Positions 21,355 through 33,908 of a stretch of 64,000 nt of DNA are shown here, piece by piece. Numbering within the stretch: position 1 is the first letter of the stretch; each line of letters opens with the position of its first letter. A model generated the notes under the pieces. The model was given only the letters and a program-made list of their open reading frames with translations, ran no database searches and was not told where the DNA came from. Position numbers and translations under genes: made by a program. The stretch comes from Lepidonotus clava. Its lineage: Eukaryota > Annelida > Polychaeta > Phyllodocida > Polynoidae. Location of the stretch: assembly GCA_936440205.1 (NCBI GenBank), contig OW387139.1, positions 25,694,378 through 25,758,377 of the forward strand, in the 5' to 3' direction.

Positions 21355-23545
21355 AGGGTTGTTAAGTCATTAAGTCACAAAGGGGCATTAAGTCACAAAA
21401 TTGGCAGGTTTGTGACTTAATGACCACCTGAAGGCATTAAGTCACAAATTTGTCATTAAGTCACAAAGGATCTTATGAAATGGCATTAAGTCACAAATTT
21501 TAAAAACAATTCAAAGAAAAAGAAAAGAAAAGTGAAGAAATGTCAACACCATGCATTTTAGGAAGCTTTTTGGCCCAGGTGGGAGCTATATATCTATGCT
21601 GGTGGCACTATGTGGAATGAAGCTCCCGCTGTATTGCAACAATCCGATATCTTGGTATAACATAGGCTGTATAGATGTAATATCCATGTCCCATCCCCCC
21701 CCTTCCTCCATATTCCTTATTTCTTTAAATGTATAATTAAATTGTATATGAATTTTTAAATTTTTAAATACCTGTTGCCACTAATGTTACAGTTATATCT
21801 AACCTTTGATACAAACCAGTGTATAATTCTGAAAATCAGCGCTTAGCGTTGAGAATTGTCTAACTGCCTTTTTGCGGAAAAAAAAAATATATATATAGGC
21901 CTATATACTTTATTCCAGGCCCGTAGCCAGGGGGGGTTGAGGGGGTTCGTACTAACCCCCCTTTGGATGAACCCTCTTTTAAAATATCATTATAGATTAA
22001 AAAATATATATACACTTTAGCCTAAAATTCCGAAAACGAACCCCCCCCCCCCCCCCTCTGAAAAAAAGTATTAGTCAAAAACAAATCCCCGGGCCCACTC
22101 AAAAAAGCTGGCTACGGGCCTGTATGGCCTAATTTTGGCTAATTTTGATGACAAAACCTATTGAAAAACTATATAAGATAAACAATAATTGTTATATATC
22201 AATCCATAATGAATTAATTTTCCAACAACTCAGGAATATTAAATGTACATGGATACTAATTTAAAAGATAATAATGGCTGGTTTTTCACAATGTTAGTTT
22301 AGAAATGGTAGTAAAAATAATGAAAATCTCTATACTAAAGCCTTAAGTTTTGTTGACATATTACCCAGCATGCACCTGATTCTAGGCTAACCTGCAGGTT
22401 ATACTCAAGAAACTGGCTTTCTGTGGTAAGGAGAATTAATGACGATTGATCACATATGATTGATTTCCTATAAAGCCGTCAGGAAGGGGTTAAAGATACA
22501 ACCCACATAGCCTACCCCATTTCTTTCTGAATGTTAGTTTAGAGTGATTTCTTATGTTTTAGATGTCAGATACTTGAATGTCCATAACTCTTTTTCTATC
22601 TTTTATCCATTTTACACAAGAAATGCGATATAATGTGCGAAATTTGGCTATAGAATGTGCAAAAATAATAAATTTTTATGGTTATTCACCACTTGCACGG
22701 GGCTGGGGCGCCACCGTCACGCACACTTCAAAACGAGGCCAACTGCTGTAGGTTGGGTACTTAGTACTAGAAAACCAAGGGCGTAGCAAGCTCCGGAATC
22801 AGTTGTACACAGCTTATTTAAGTTAAAATCAAAATTCAGAAATCAAGTGTATGCATGTCCTGTCTTTTGCAAGAGCCCAAATACTTGGAAGACTAAGATA
22901 AAAGGGGGGATTACAAGGAGAGTGTGAGTTGCACCTAGCAAAGTGACAGCTATTGTCGGGGGCTTCACACATCACACCAGGTAACACCTGGCACCTTCAC
23001 CAAAAGTTCAGTTCAGAGGGATGTTTGCCTTGTTTTGAGGCACGGAATTTCCAATATGGCAGATGTATGCAAGTAGTGAATGGGTGTTATTTCATGTAGT
23101 TTAAATACCAAATGGTGAAAATAGATTTATTTTTTTCCATATACATTCTATAAATAACCAATATTCTGTCCTTAGTGCATGAAAACTGGCTCCTCTTTGA
23201 CACTTTGTGTCTTAATGACAATTTGGCTTTGTGATTTAATGACAAATTTGTGACTTAATGCCTTCCAGTGGTCATTAATAAGTCACAAAGCTGCCGATTT
23301 TGTGACTTATTGACACTTTGTGACTTAATGACAATTTGGCTTTGTGACTTAATGACAAATTTGTGACTTCATGCCTTTCAGTGGTCATTAAGTCACAAAG
23401 CCGCCGATTTTGTGACTTATTGACACTTTGTGACTTAATGACAATTTGGCTTTGTGACTTAATGCCTTCCGGTGGTCATTAAGTCATAAAGCTGCCAATT
23501 TTGTGACTAAATGACACTATGTGACTTAACGACTTAACAAGGGTT
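21355..23545. mobile_element. Foldback-type element with satellite-like inverted ends
   Basis: The left end (21355-21495) is built of CATTAAGTCACAAA words in alternating orientation. The right end (23205-23545) is its inverse complement, expanded by internal duplication to about 340 bases. The outermost parts match across strands over more than 100 bases (TTGTTAAGTC, CATTAAGTCACAAA, ATTGGCAG, GACTTAATGACCACC, GGCATTAAGTCACAAA). The 1.7 kb between has no coding frame and contains another MITE. Long modular inverted ends with a non-coding middle define foldback-type DNA transposons; no target duplication is obvious. Confidence 0.7.
21916..22122. mobile_element. MITE with CAGGCCCGTAGCCAG ends
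   Basis: A 207-bp sequence starts CAGGCCCGTAGCCAG and ends CTGGCTACGGGCCTG, exact inverse complements, with G-run and C-run inner borders. It sits inside the foldback element, so it inserted later or was captured with it. A related partial copy appears near 36088-36150. Confidence 0.8.
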
Positions 23546-24368
23546 CCCCCCGACCCCGACCCCCCCCAGTGAATAGTTTACAACTTTTCTATCAAAGACT
23601 AAGAATTTCACAATACACATGTAATTCAATTTCTGGGGTGATTGAATTTTTCCAGGGTGATTACCCCATTTCCTTGTTACTGGAAGGACAGTAATAGGTG
23701 TCTGGTGTGAGTAATTAAGCAGGGATGTAAGTTTTCAGACTTTTGTCAGATTCCCAAATTTTTTTTCCTCAGCACCCCTAAAAATCAGTTTCAAAATTTG
23801 ATGTTTAGAACACATTTCACATCATTTAAGGATATAATCAGATTTTCTTACTGCTATTTCCGGCTTTTTCACTGTCTCCAACTTAAATCCCTGATCAAAC
23901 GAGAGTCCTCCAGTGATTGGTGTTGTATTGGGTTACCAGACCAGCACCACTGACCAATGGAAGAGGGAGTGAAGGTGTAATGGGGAAGTGGAGAGGGAGT
24001 TGCTCTGGAAAAGGGAAGGGTGTATTTTTTCAGGAGGATTATAAAAGATTAACATTTTAGATAATTTCCAGGTTGTTTTTTTTTTGTCATTGGCCACTGT
24101 CTACCCTGAGTTATACAAATATATACCTCTCCCGCACATTAATGATCATTTCATGATAGAAATATCACTTATGTCTTGTTTGAGATTAGAAAATATAATT
24201 TGTTTTCTTGTTAGAATTCCTGTCAATTTTGTTAGGGAATACATTTTGGGCTGACATCAATACAAAAATCATTAGCCCACTATCCATTTCTCTGCTCATT
24301 TGTCCATAAGATCCAGGATTTCTTTTCTGGGATCCAAATAACCAAAAACCTGTCATCCTCAGTGCATG
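23546..24368. other. Non-coding spacer
   Basis: Nothing recognised. A reverse frame of 73 codons near 24186 is featureless. Confidence 0.55.
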
Positions 24369-24372
24369 GTAG

Positions 24373-25307
24373 TGTGATGAATTGCCTATTTCATCATTAA
24401 GGTACAAAAGTACGAAGCTAGAAATTGGGTAGAATTATTGTGTAGAATCAACTTATATTGTGAAATGATCAAATAATGTAGTGATGTGCCGGCTAATAAT
24501 CAAAATAATGTACTGGAACGAAAGTAGAATGAAACTTTAAATTGAGGTACGAAATCCCGGAATAATGTATTACCGGAAGTGATGACATGATGTCACATGA
24601 TTATAACTGACCAATGGGAAGACACTTGTAGCTATAAAAACGTGTGATGGCGCACAAAATAAACAGTTCCTTCATGGTACTCACTGTGTTCACACGCCTC
24701 TTCCTCGGGATGGACAGCCTCTTTATTTAGCCTGAGCATTGGATCTTGATGAATGTGAGTTCTTGGGCAAATAAGGGCCTATATTTAGAGTTCCGGAATG
24801 ATTAAAGAATAGGCGAATCGCCATGGAAATGTCACGAAAGCCAGAGATGGCACGAAAGCTCGAAACTGTAGGCAGTTGGTACTAATCCAGGGAACAAAAG
24901 CACGAACTGTGCGGCATCGCGCTACCACCCTCTGTCTGTGAATGACAGCCCAAGTTCCTTGGCACTGGGATTGACCAAGAGTAGATCAGAACAACCAAGA
25001 CTGAAAAGAGCCCGTGATACAGACCCCTAACCGCCACCCCCACCCCCCACCCCCCCCCCCCCCCCACCCCACCCCCCCTTTATGCTACAGTTGTATCTGT
25101 ACCGTTAAAACCCCCTCCCCTCTTGAAGAACAAACACTAGCACGAAGCTCCACCGACCAGCCCCCACTCCGTTCACCCTGGTGCATGAGGCACAGCTCTC
25201 AACTAAAACGGTCTCCCGTACCGAGAACTCGGTCAGACAAAGGCCGAAAGTCAAACTCCCCTTCACTGAGGTGAACGGAAAACCCCTACTCCCCGAAGAA
25301 TATCACA
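24373..25307 (+). repeat. Solo LTR related to the LTR of Gypsy A
   Basis: It starts TGTGATGAATTGCCTATTTCATC, close to the sense start of Gypsy A's LTR (TGTGATGAATGCCTATTCATC), and ends AATATCACA. GTAG is duplicated on both sides (24369-24372, 25308-25311), 4 bp as for Gypsy A. Inside are CCGGAAGTGA, a CCAATGGG box, TATAAAAA near 24635 and AATAAACAG near 24658, the same order as in Gypsy A's LTR. No internal region follows, so it is the product of LTR-LTR recombination. A long C-run near 25040 is a local expansion. Confidence 0.78.
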
Positions 25308-25531
25308 GTAGGTAGAGCAAACATCTAGAAAATATTGTGCCCCCTCTTATTGCCAATGTTTCTGGGTCCATCAAACACCTTTTTTTTCTTGAATAATACG
25401 GCTACTAAAATAAGGTGCCACAGCACACAGTTATACCTAAAGACAAACTGGCAGATATTGTATATCTAAATTAATCCATCATAGGGGCATGTTGCAATTC
25501 AATAACTAATCTATACACTTTCATTTTCCAG

Positions 25532-28500
25532 GGAGAAAATTACGGCAGAAACAGGATGTTTTGTTACAGAAACATGAAGAGGCCAGGAGTAAGGCTGTCA
25601 AAAGTGGTGTTGGAGGTGGTATTAGCATTTGGCCAGAGATGGAAAACATGCGATTGACTACAAAAGAAGTGTGCCACCTCAGCGCCTCTGCAGTCACTCT
25701 CATTGCATCTGTTGCCTACGTATTTTTCATGCTACATGGTAAAGCTTACTTAAGTTCCCATACAATAATTTGTTAAACACCAGTTATTTAAATTCTCAAA
25801 TTTGGAAAATCAAACCCTTTTGAATATTTTCATGTAAAATATTTTTCATTAAGATGATACATTTTATTCTCATACATCCATCTTACCTTTCAGGTCCATT
25901 GATACAGGATATGAAGAGCCATCTACAACGGTTGAAGGTGTTCAGTGAAATACATCGGTTGGACAGCTCATCTTCACAGCAGTCTTTCAATTCAAGTGTG
26001 TTGCTATGGCACACCACTTTCAGCTCTTTAATTGCAAGTTTTATTTTTATATTATTTTTCTGGGCTCAAGTTTGCTGTAATTGTAGAAGTTGCTAAGTTT
26101 GTCCTAGGACACAGATTTTAATGGGTCGAGCTGCCACTTGTGCCAGCCTATTCCTGCTCATTTGCATAGGCTTAAAAGGTATGAGGGTACAAGCTAGGTT
26201 TTCATGGGCATTTCCGCTTCCTTTTCCTGTCAGAAACAAAGGATTTTGGAATTCTGGGAGTTCTGAGAGTTGTGCAATGCATTCTGAGGTTCAGGTTCAT
26301 TGTGTCTGACAAGCAGACAGTGATACTAAGCAGACGCCACTTTGTATGAATATTATGTAGGTAGGTACAGGTATGAGTTACAAGTTCCTGTAGTTCCTGG
26401 AGTTAAAGAGAGGAGCCAGTGAAATTTCAATTCTGTTTTTTTGCACTTTATACATTAGATGTAATGCTGTTAAAAAGTATCCAATGTTTCTATTTCAATG
26501 ATTGACTGCTTCATGTGATTAATGTGATTTAGTTTTAAGAAATGTCTGATTCCTCTGATCCTCCAGAAAACACAAGTCTGTGTGTGGTGTCACACAAAAA
26601 AGACGTTATTTTCAAATTTTGAAATTATAGTATTCTTTAAAATTCTTTAGATAGCAAATTTTTGTCATAAATTACTTTATTTTATGACTTAAAACATTAA
26701 ATGATAGAATTAAAATCCTTAGGATATTTAGATTGTGTTATTTCTGGATTTTAATTGTTTTTATCTAATCTGTTTGTGATGTCACACACAGACTGATGCA
26801 CTGTGCAAGGTGCATTGAGTGCAGGCAGGAACCCGTCAAAAATATTAAGAAACATGCCCATAAAAGAGAAAGTATTATGAGTATGGCTATAAAAAAATGG
26901 CAAGAATACTCAATAGGCAGAAAGGATCGTGACAATGTATTGCTTTACAGTCACTGACCCCTCCCTTTAAAGGCTCCTGGTATTCCCGGAGTTACAGGTT
27001 CCCAGAGCTACATGCTCTCTGGATTGGTTTTCCGGATATGCTTTCCATAGTGTAGAGGAGCTGGTTTTGACACACTTAAGAGCACCAAAACAAGGTTTTT
27101 TCTCCTAAATCTGTAAAATAATCTATACATTAATGATTTTCAATATTTCTAATGTAGTTGGGGATGGTTGTGCATAATTCGAACAAAATTTTGTTAAATC
27201 AAGTTTTATAGTGGAGGTATGATCAAATAAATATGCTGGTTCATTCCTCAGTTTTGACGCACCTGTCCTCTATTTTGACGCACTTGAGTCCCTAGTTTTC
27301 ACACACTGAAGTATTTTTATGTATAAAATAGTAAAATATTGAAGAATTAAAAAAAAAGAAAAAGGGGGACATCATAATAATATTTTCTATTGATATCTGT
27401 TATATTGAATAATCATTTACCTTTTGGGTGATGAATAATAAGTATAAGAAGAATGCTATGTTCCCAGTGTGCCCCCTGTGGGGATCCGGGGTGGGGGTTC
27501 CTTTGGGAGCCTCCTGGGAAGTCTGCTCCTGACAAATGGGCAGACCAGAGTCAGTAGATCTTTGGTAGAGTGCCCACTCTGAGTCTGGGAGGTCTTGGGA
27601 TTTATCCCTGGCCGAGTCACACCAAAGACTTTAACAATGGTAGTGGTCACTGCTTGCCTGGCACTCGGTATAAAGTAAGAACCACGAAACATAACTGGTC
27701 AGCCTGGTGTCAGTATAATGTGACTGGATGGGGTATTGTGTGGGCCTATGACATATCTCAGTGTGGCAGCACTATAAAGAGGGCATTGGGTCCCACTGCT
27801 ACAAATAGGCATCTCATTTCATATATTAATCGGTCACCGCCCCTGTGGCGTAAAACTAGTTGAAAGGCTTTACCTTGTGCAGTTTGGTAAAAGAACCCTG
27901 AAGGGTTGGCCGGACGTTAAACTAATCCCGCAAACAAACAAACAAACAATAATTGTGTTGGGAAATATTGTGTTGGGAAATATCAAACTAGAGGAAATGC
28001 ATTTACAAAGAAAATTAGGCTTATTTTGCATTTTCAGTCAGTGATAGGACTATCAATTCCTTTACTGAGAAATACACAAAAATAATGATCTGCACCAATT
28101 CTTGTATTGATATATTTTCAGATAAGTGTCTTTAACAGTTTAAAACATCAATTTTGGTTTTTGGACAAAAAATATTTTGGAAAATTTGGATATTTCAGAA
28201 AAATACATTAAAAAATTCATGTAAAATGCGTCAAAACTGGGGACTCCTTCATTTTGTGTCTTTAGATTTCATGCGGGGGATCCATTTTGTAAAATAGCAT
28301 TGACTTGTCAGTTTTTGAGGTGTAAATGATTGCATATGACTTTAAACTAAGATCCAGAAAATTTTGCATGTTTAGGTTTTTTCTTCATAAAAAAAACTGA
28401 TATCCTACTCTTAAATTCAGAAAACATCAATTTATAAAGATTTGACATTTCTTTAAATATTAAGAACCCTAAATCCTATTTTTGCCCCTAAAATACTAAT

Positions 28501-31500
28501 TTTTGATGAATCACCACAAAATTTGCACATTTACTCCATCTTAATATTCCCTAGAACATAAAAGTACAATTGGACCTGTAAGACATGTATAAAAAGAATG
28601 TATCCATTAAAATCAGTCAGGTGCGTCAAAACTAGAGACGCGTCAAAACTGTCTCCTCTACTCTATATGCTTCCCAGATTTGTTTCCAGGTATGCATTCC
28701 AGATTGGGATCAGCGTTCGGGATTGGGATCGGTGTTCGGCATTGGGATCGGCGTTTAGGATTGGGTTCGGCGTTTGGGATTGGGTTCGGCGTTTGGGATT
28801 GGGTTCGGCGTTTGGAATTGGGATCAGCGTTTGGGATTGGGATCGGCGTTTGGGATTGGGATCAGCGTTTGGGATTGGGATTGGCGTTTGGGATTGGGTT
28901 CGGCATTCAGCATTGGGATCGGCGTTTGGGATTGGGTTCGGCGTTTGGGATTGGGTTCGGCGTTTGGAATTGGGATCAGCGTTTGGGATTGGGATCGGCG
29001 TTTGGGATTGGGATCAGCGTTTGGGATTGGGATTGGCGTTTGGGATTGGGTTCGGCATTCAGCATTGGGATCGGCGTTTGGGATTGGGATCCACAATCCA
29101 GATTGGGATCCGCATTGCAAATTGGGATCCGCATTGCAAATTGGGATCCACATCGCAAATTGGGATCAACATTGCGAATTGGGATCCACATTGCAGATTG
29201 GCATTCGCATTGCAGATGGGCATTGATTTGCATTTCGGATTTGCATTCCAGATTCACATTTGGATTCATATTCTGTATTCACATTTTGTATTTGCATTCC
29301 AGATTCACATTCCGGATTTGCATTCTGGATTTGCATTCCGGATTTACAATTCAGTTATGCTTCTGGTAAAGGATGATTCATATGGCAATAATATTATGAG
29401 TGACATAGTTTTAAATAGTTTTGAGATACTTTGCAGTTAGTTGGGGTCGGGGGCATAGTTGGGGTGTTGGTTGGGGGGTCTTGGGGAAGTGTTGTCAGTT
29501 GAGAGGTTAGTCTAGGGGTTATATCCATTTCTGATTATTATGAACATTAAAAGGCTTTTTCTTTTAGTATTTTATACAATTTTGATATGATTTAAGATTC
29601 TATAATTTTGAAATCCAAACCAAGATTATCTACTGATTTCTAATATCTGTATTCCCAGGTCTCAATTGTTGTAAATAATTGTAAGTTTGCTATTATTACC
29701 ATCATTGCCTTCCTTACTTGTTCATGCTTTACGGTAATCACCAACAACAAATTAGGCTTTATATTAAGTTTGAGGTTACTTTGCAGCGCCATAATTCAGA
29801 GAATATTAAAACTTAGGAATATCATCCACAAGTTAGCTGCAATGATTTCTTTTTTATATATGTAAAATATGTTTTTGAAGCTGTGGTGTAGTGAACAGGT
29901 GTAGTACCCCAGTGGAATTAACATCCCCCATACTCACCTGCCCCTGACATTTTCATATTCGAATTTTCAAAACTTATTTGAAATTGTTTTGTTGTTGTTT
30001 TGTGTGTTTTTTCACTCAAATGAACTGCTTTGGCCATAAGACCCTCTCAAATTTCTGAGAAAAGAGCGAGGAGCGCACACCCTCACTACCCCTGCCCTGC
30101 AGCTGGATCAGTATATGATTTTTGTAGTTGTTTAAATGTTTTAGTGTATGTACTGCTGAAGCAAGTACATACAAAGTGGGGTAATACTACTGTAGCCTAT
30201 ATAGGTTTGAAGGGCCCACCGAAACAAATGGATAGGTTGATGTTTGAATTGGGGTCTATTTGAAGGAGCACAATAGACCATGTGACCCAGTCACAGGATA
30301 TGGTAACCTAGAGGGATATTGGGCAATTTGCTCTAGACGCATTATTAAATGAGGGGTTAGGAATGCATTCTAGGATGGTACCCAGCTGAAAATTTTCAGT
30401 TTTCTCGGGGACTAATGACAATAGAATAAATATTTTTCACCTTGGAAAGTTACCAGAAGCATCAGCAACTGGTCTCTGGTCAAAAACCTCCAGATGTGTA
30501 GTTGAAACAGGAAATGACATTTTACGTAAATTTGATCATTGTACCTGCATTTTAATAGTTTAAAAGAATTCTTTGAAAAAAAGGGTCGGTAAACTGGGTT
30601 GGTACAAAAATATAAAGTGGCCCGGGAAACCAGTACGCAACTATCTTCTTTTGGGCCTTATCACCTATGCAAAATCGGGCCAAATGATTCAAATTCAGTG
30701 ACAAAGTGCTCCTCTGTTACTAACACATTGTTCTGGAATAATTATTTCAATGCATCATTATAAGATATTTCATAGCAGTATCTTTATCTCTTAGGATGAT
30801 GTGACTTCACGCGTGGAGGTTAGTATTTCATATGCTTCAACCAACTATCAGATGTATGTCCTCCTATATGTCGTTGGGATAGCTTTATTGTTGTATTACA
30901 TCGCCGACAACGTTCTTTCTACCAACAGATTAACGCCTAGGCGCATAAAAATATGGTGAGTGGCTTAGTTCCGTATTAGGTGTTAATAGATATTCGTAAA
31001 AGTGGTTTAACTTTTAAGTAAATGCAGCTGATTATTTCAAAGTAGTCTTCATTATACCGTCCATGCATCAGATAACTAGTTTTATGAAAATTCTAAGAGG
31101 GGATTATCTTTATTTTTCTATTGTTGAGCAAGTCCCAGATACCGAAACATGTCAGTAAATATTGTTTTTTTTAACTATTAACAAAACCCTCTCTCCATGT
31201 TGGCTTTAGGTTGTACTTATTCCGAATATGAAATATTTATTTTCGTTTTCAGGGTTTCTTTATTGGCTGTAATGGGAACCTGGACCTTTTTAATGGTACA
31301 AATGCTTGTGCTGGCACAAGCTGTAGAAGTGGCCATAGAAAATAATGTGCATTGGCTAAATTCCCAACTGGTAGGTATCATATCTCTTTTCAATGTTTCT
31401 TCGTGTTTTTGAAATAGGTGATGCACTGTTCAAACACTAAAGACTTTGTATACCTCTCAAGCACTATACGTTCAAAACCTTGGCATGGATAGTGTGGGCA

Positions 31501-32038
31501 CATTTACGAAAATACATGGATCTTTTTTTACCATTACCTGAGTGTATGATGATAAAAATACGGAACCTTACATGTTTCGGAAAATCTTCTTTTTTTAATA
31601 CACCATTACCTTTTTCTAAATGAAATTTTAGTCTATTAACACATTCATATCGTGCCAGATGAAGTATGGCTGGGACATTTGTCAAGACTATGAAGAAACA
31701 CGGAATTTGAAAGTGAACCTTTGGTAGTCAATTTGTAGTTAGCGAAAACAGAAACGTGCCCTGACTTCGTAACGGTATAATGTTTATCTCTGTAGGCCGA
31801 CCTGGTGTACCTGCAGTTTGACCTGACCGTGTACCGGGACGTACGAGCCTACTGGCAGACACGATGCCTGCCGCCGACTACTCAAGGTACTCTCAGCCTA
31901 CTCGGCCTGGTGGCCATTCGCGATGTGTCCTACTACGTGCAGTACTACAGTCTGCCCATCCTCTCAGCACTACTTATGCCCGTTGGAAAACTGATTCTAG
32001 CTTTGAAACAGGTCTACACAGTGAAGCCACATGGCTAA
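25532..32038 (+). CDS. Multi-pass membrane protein, 5' exon(s) not found
   Basis: Exons with consistent GT-AG borders and phases: 25532-25738; 25894 to about 26069 (donor uncertain; the frame stays open to 26095); 30795-30955; 31253-31370; 31796-32038 with the stop. The first visible exon encodes a charged helix (LRQKQDVLLQKHEEARSKA) and a hydrophobic segment (SASAVTLIASVAYVFFML). The others add at least four more hydrophobic segments, including SSLIASFIFILFFWAQ, MYVLLYVVGIALLLYYIA and LAVMGTWTFLMVQMLVLAQ, with a last helix near the C terminus (VQYYSLPILSALLMPVGKL). About six membrane spans are likely. I do not recognise the family. The start codon lies in an upstream exon I could not identify, because the first exon opens out of phase. 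The 4.7 kb intron holds a SINE and a minisatellite. Convergent with the ASB gene downstream. Confidence 0.65.
26100..27470. other. Intron sequence, no feature
   Basis: Part of the large intron of the membrane-protein gene. It is AT-rich with no exon-like frame carrying motifs. GATGTCACACA-type words recur but form no array. Confidence 0.5.
27478..27950 (+). mobile_element. tRNA-derived SINE, longer copy
   Basis: This copy shares with 16868 the opening GATCCGGGGTGGGGGTTCC, a degenerate A-box region (GTAGATCTTTGGTAGAGTG), GTCTTGGGATTTATCCCTGG and GTAAGAACCACGAAAC. It then extends about 260 bases further to GACGTTAAACTAATCCCGC followed by four AAAC units. The simple-repeat tail and tRNA-like head identify a SINE. 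It lies in sense orientation within the large intron of the membrane-protein gene. Confidence 0.75.
28690..29350 (+). repeat. 19-bp minisatellite with 152-bp higher-order repeat
   Basis: The basic unit is GTTTGGGATTGGGATCGGC (19 bases, T/A and C/G variants). Variant patterns recur at exactly 152 bases (8 units): TTTGGA at 28811 and 28963, CGGCATTCAG at 28901 and 29053. Toward 29090-29220 the unit drifts to GGGATCCGCATTGCAAATT, still 19 bases, then to shorter GGATTTGCATTCC units. All three frames stay open because the unit contains no stop, giving long spurious frames on both strands. It lies within the membrane-protein gene's intron. Confidence 0.9.
29360..30790. other. Intron sequence, no feature
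   Basis: The remainder of the large intron, ending at the CTCTTAG acceptor before the exon at 30795. Nothing recognised. Confidence 0.5.
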
Positions 32039-33908
32039 AGTTAAAATGTTGTTCCACCATGTCGGAACATTTCACGTTACTTTCCAAATCCTGTTTTCAA
32101 AGGTGTTCTTGGTGAAATGGTTTCACAATGTCCACGAAAGAGTGTTCTGTAAGGTTGCCATTAGTCAGATAAAAATGTGGGGCATCTTCTAAGTCTAATT
32201 TTGATTCACCATTTTCAAGGCTATCAGAAAGCCCTTATTTTGCGACCAGGTGTGTCATTTTGATAAATGTATTATTCTAGGCCCAGCTAAGTTGTCAGAA
32301 TGTGAAATTAGTGATCTGGCAATTAATTGATTTAAATTTGTTACGGAACAAGAAATAAAATTCCCTTAAAACTTCCCACAGAGGAATGATATGGGAAATA
32401 TTTTTTTATAGATATCCTTAAGGTATTTGACTTACAGCCACGTCTGAGCCCCTAGCGCATACTATCTTTATGTTTATTCAGAAAAGAATACTACTTATCT
32501 ACACATAGTCGTTTGTGCATGGCTGCATGTTTCATATAACGTCCAGTAGTATCAGCAGTCACTATAAAGTTATGTTTAAAGGCTTGACGCACCACTCGAG
32601 ACGGAGTTACATCTACTATACTAACCTCCGGTGAATTCGGCACACGATGCACATTGGCCTGTGGGCGTACACTATTTGGCCAACAAAAAGGATGGCTTAT
32701 GGTCGCAAGTCATTGGCATACGATTGTAACATATTGTTCCCGCTATTTTTAATGAAATCATAATTACTAGCCATTACATAAAGTAAATCATTCACGTTTG
32801 TGTCGTACTTGGTCCAATATATTCACATTTGCTCCGAGTTTGGCCCTCTCACCAGCAATGAATGTATCAGACCCCGCACTTCATGATACTATAGTTATCA
32901 TCCTATGCTTATACAATTGTTTATCTTATATGTTTTACAGTAATTGCCTGATCAGCCATTTACCTTACACTGTACTAGTGTAGTTTTACCGATGTATTTC
33001 TTTCTAAGTATAAATAGGTGATTAATATGGTAATGGTATTATCAGACACTTATCATGGTACTTTTAGCAATGTATTTATTTCTCAATATAGAATATTCAA
33101 ACATCTTCTGTATGGCAGTCAGCAATATTATTTATCCTTTAATATTAAACATTATTACATAACGAAGCAACCACAAGTTAGTATAAAATTTCATTTGTGT
33201 ATAACTGTTTCAGAAAAGAATGACTATCACATTCGGCCATAATTCAAGGTCTCTTTGTATGTAAAATGTAACAGCTTATAAATGACAATTAAAATACGAT
33301 AACTACCTCTGCTGCGTTTCATGTCCTGATGAGAGGTGTATCAAGACATCAACATATCATGCCTGGCAAGACAGGCTTGTGTGCTTAATAACTTTTCACT
33401 AAGTGGGCCTATATGAGTATTTAAAACCAGGAAAGCAAATGATTGTAAATAAGTCAAATTCACAAAGTGCAAATGTTGTTCCATGAGATTATTAAGTTTT
33501 ATGTTAAGCTTTTTGGATTCATTATGCTAATACAAATCATCCAACTAGTCGTACAATACATATATATTATACATCGGTATGGTTTAGTAAAGATTGAATA
33601 AATTCCGACAGATTTGGCAAAGTTGAAAAATAATTGCCTGAGCAAAAACAGTTTGCATATCATAACATGTAACTCATACTCATATACAGTTCACTTTGTA
33701 AAAAAGATTTCCACTTGCTTGCTCCGTATACGGTGACATTGATATGCAACACATGTATTTCTTTTCATCAAAACTGAGCACATACACTGTTGCACATTGC
33801 ATAACTCACTAGCACAGAATTGTATGGCATTCATATTTGCAGATTCAAGTCATGAAATATATAATCTGTAAGATATTACATACTTAATGCACCCAATTTT
33901 AAGATGAA
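32039..33908. other. 3' flank shared by two convergent genes
   Basis: AT-rich sequence between the stop codons of the membrane-protein gene (plus) and the ASB gene (minus). Candidate plus-strand polyadenylation words are AATAAAA at 32354 and AATAAA at 33597. No further coding frame is supported. Confidence 0.55.

Noticed and set aside
21355-23545. Regular short repeats resembling a CRISPR array
   Set aside because: The repeats alternate in orientation, spacers are not uniform, and the context is an animal genome; a foldback transposon explains them.
28598-29440. Long open frames with FGIGFGVWDW-type repeats on both strands
   Set aside because: They result from a stop-free 19-bp minisatellite read in every frame, not a protein gene.
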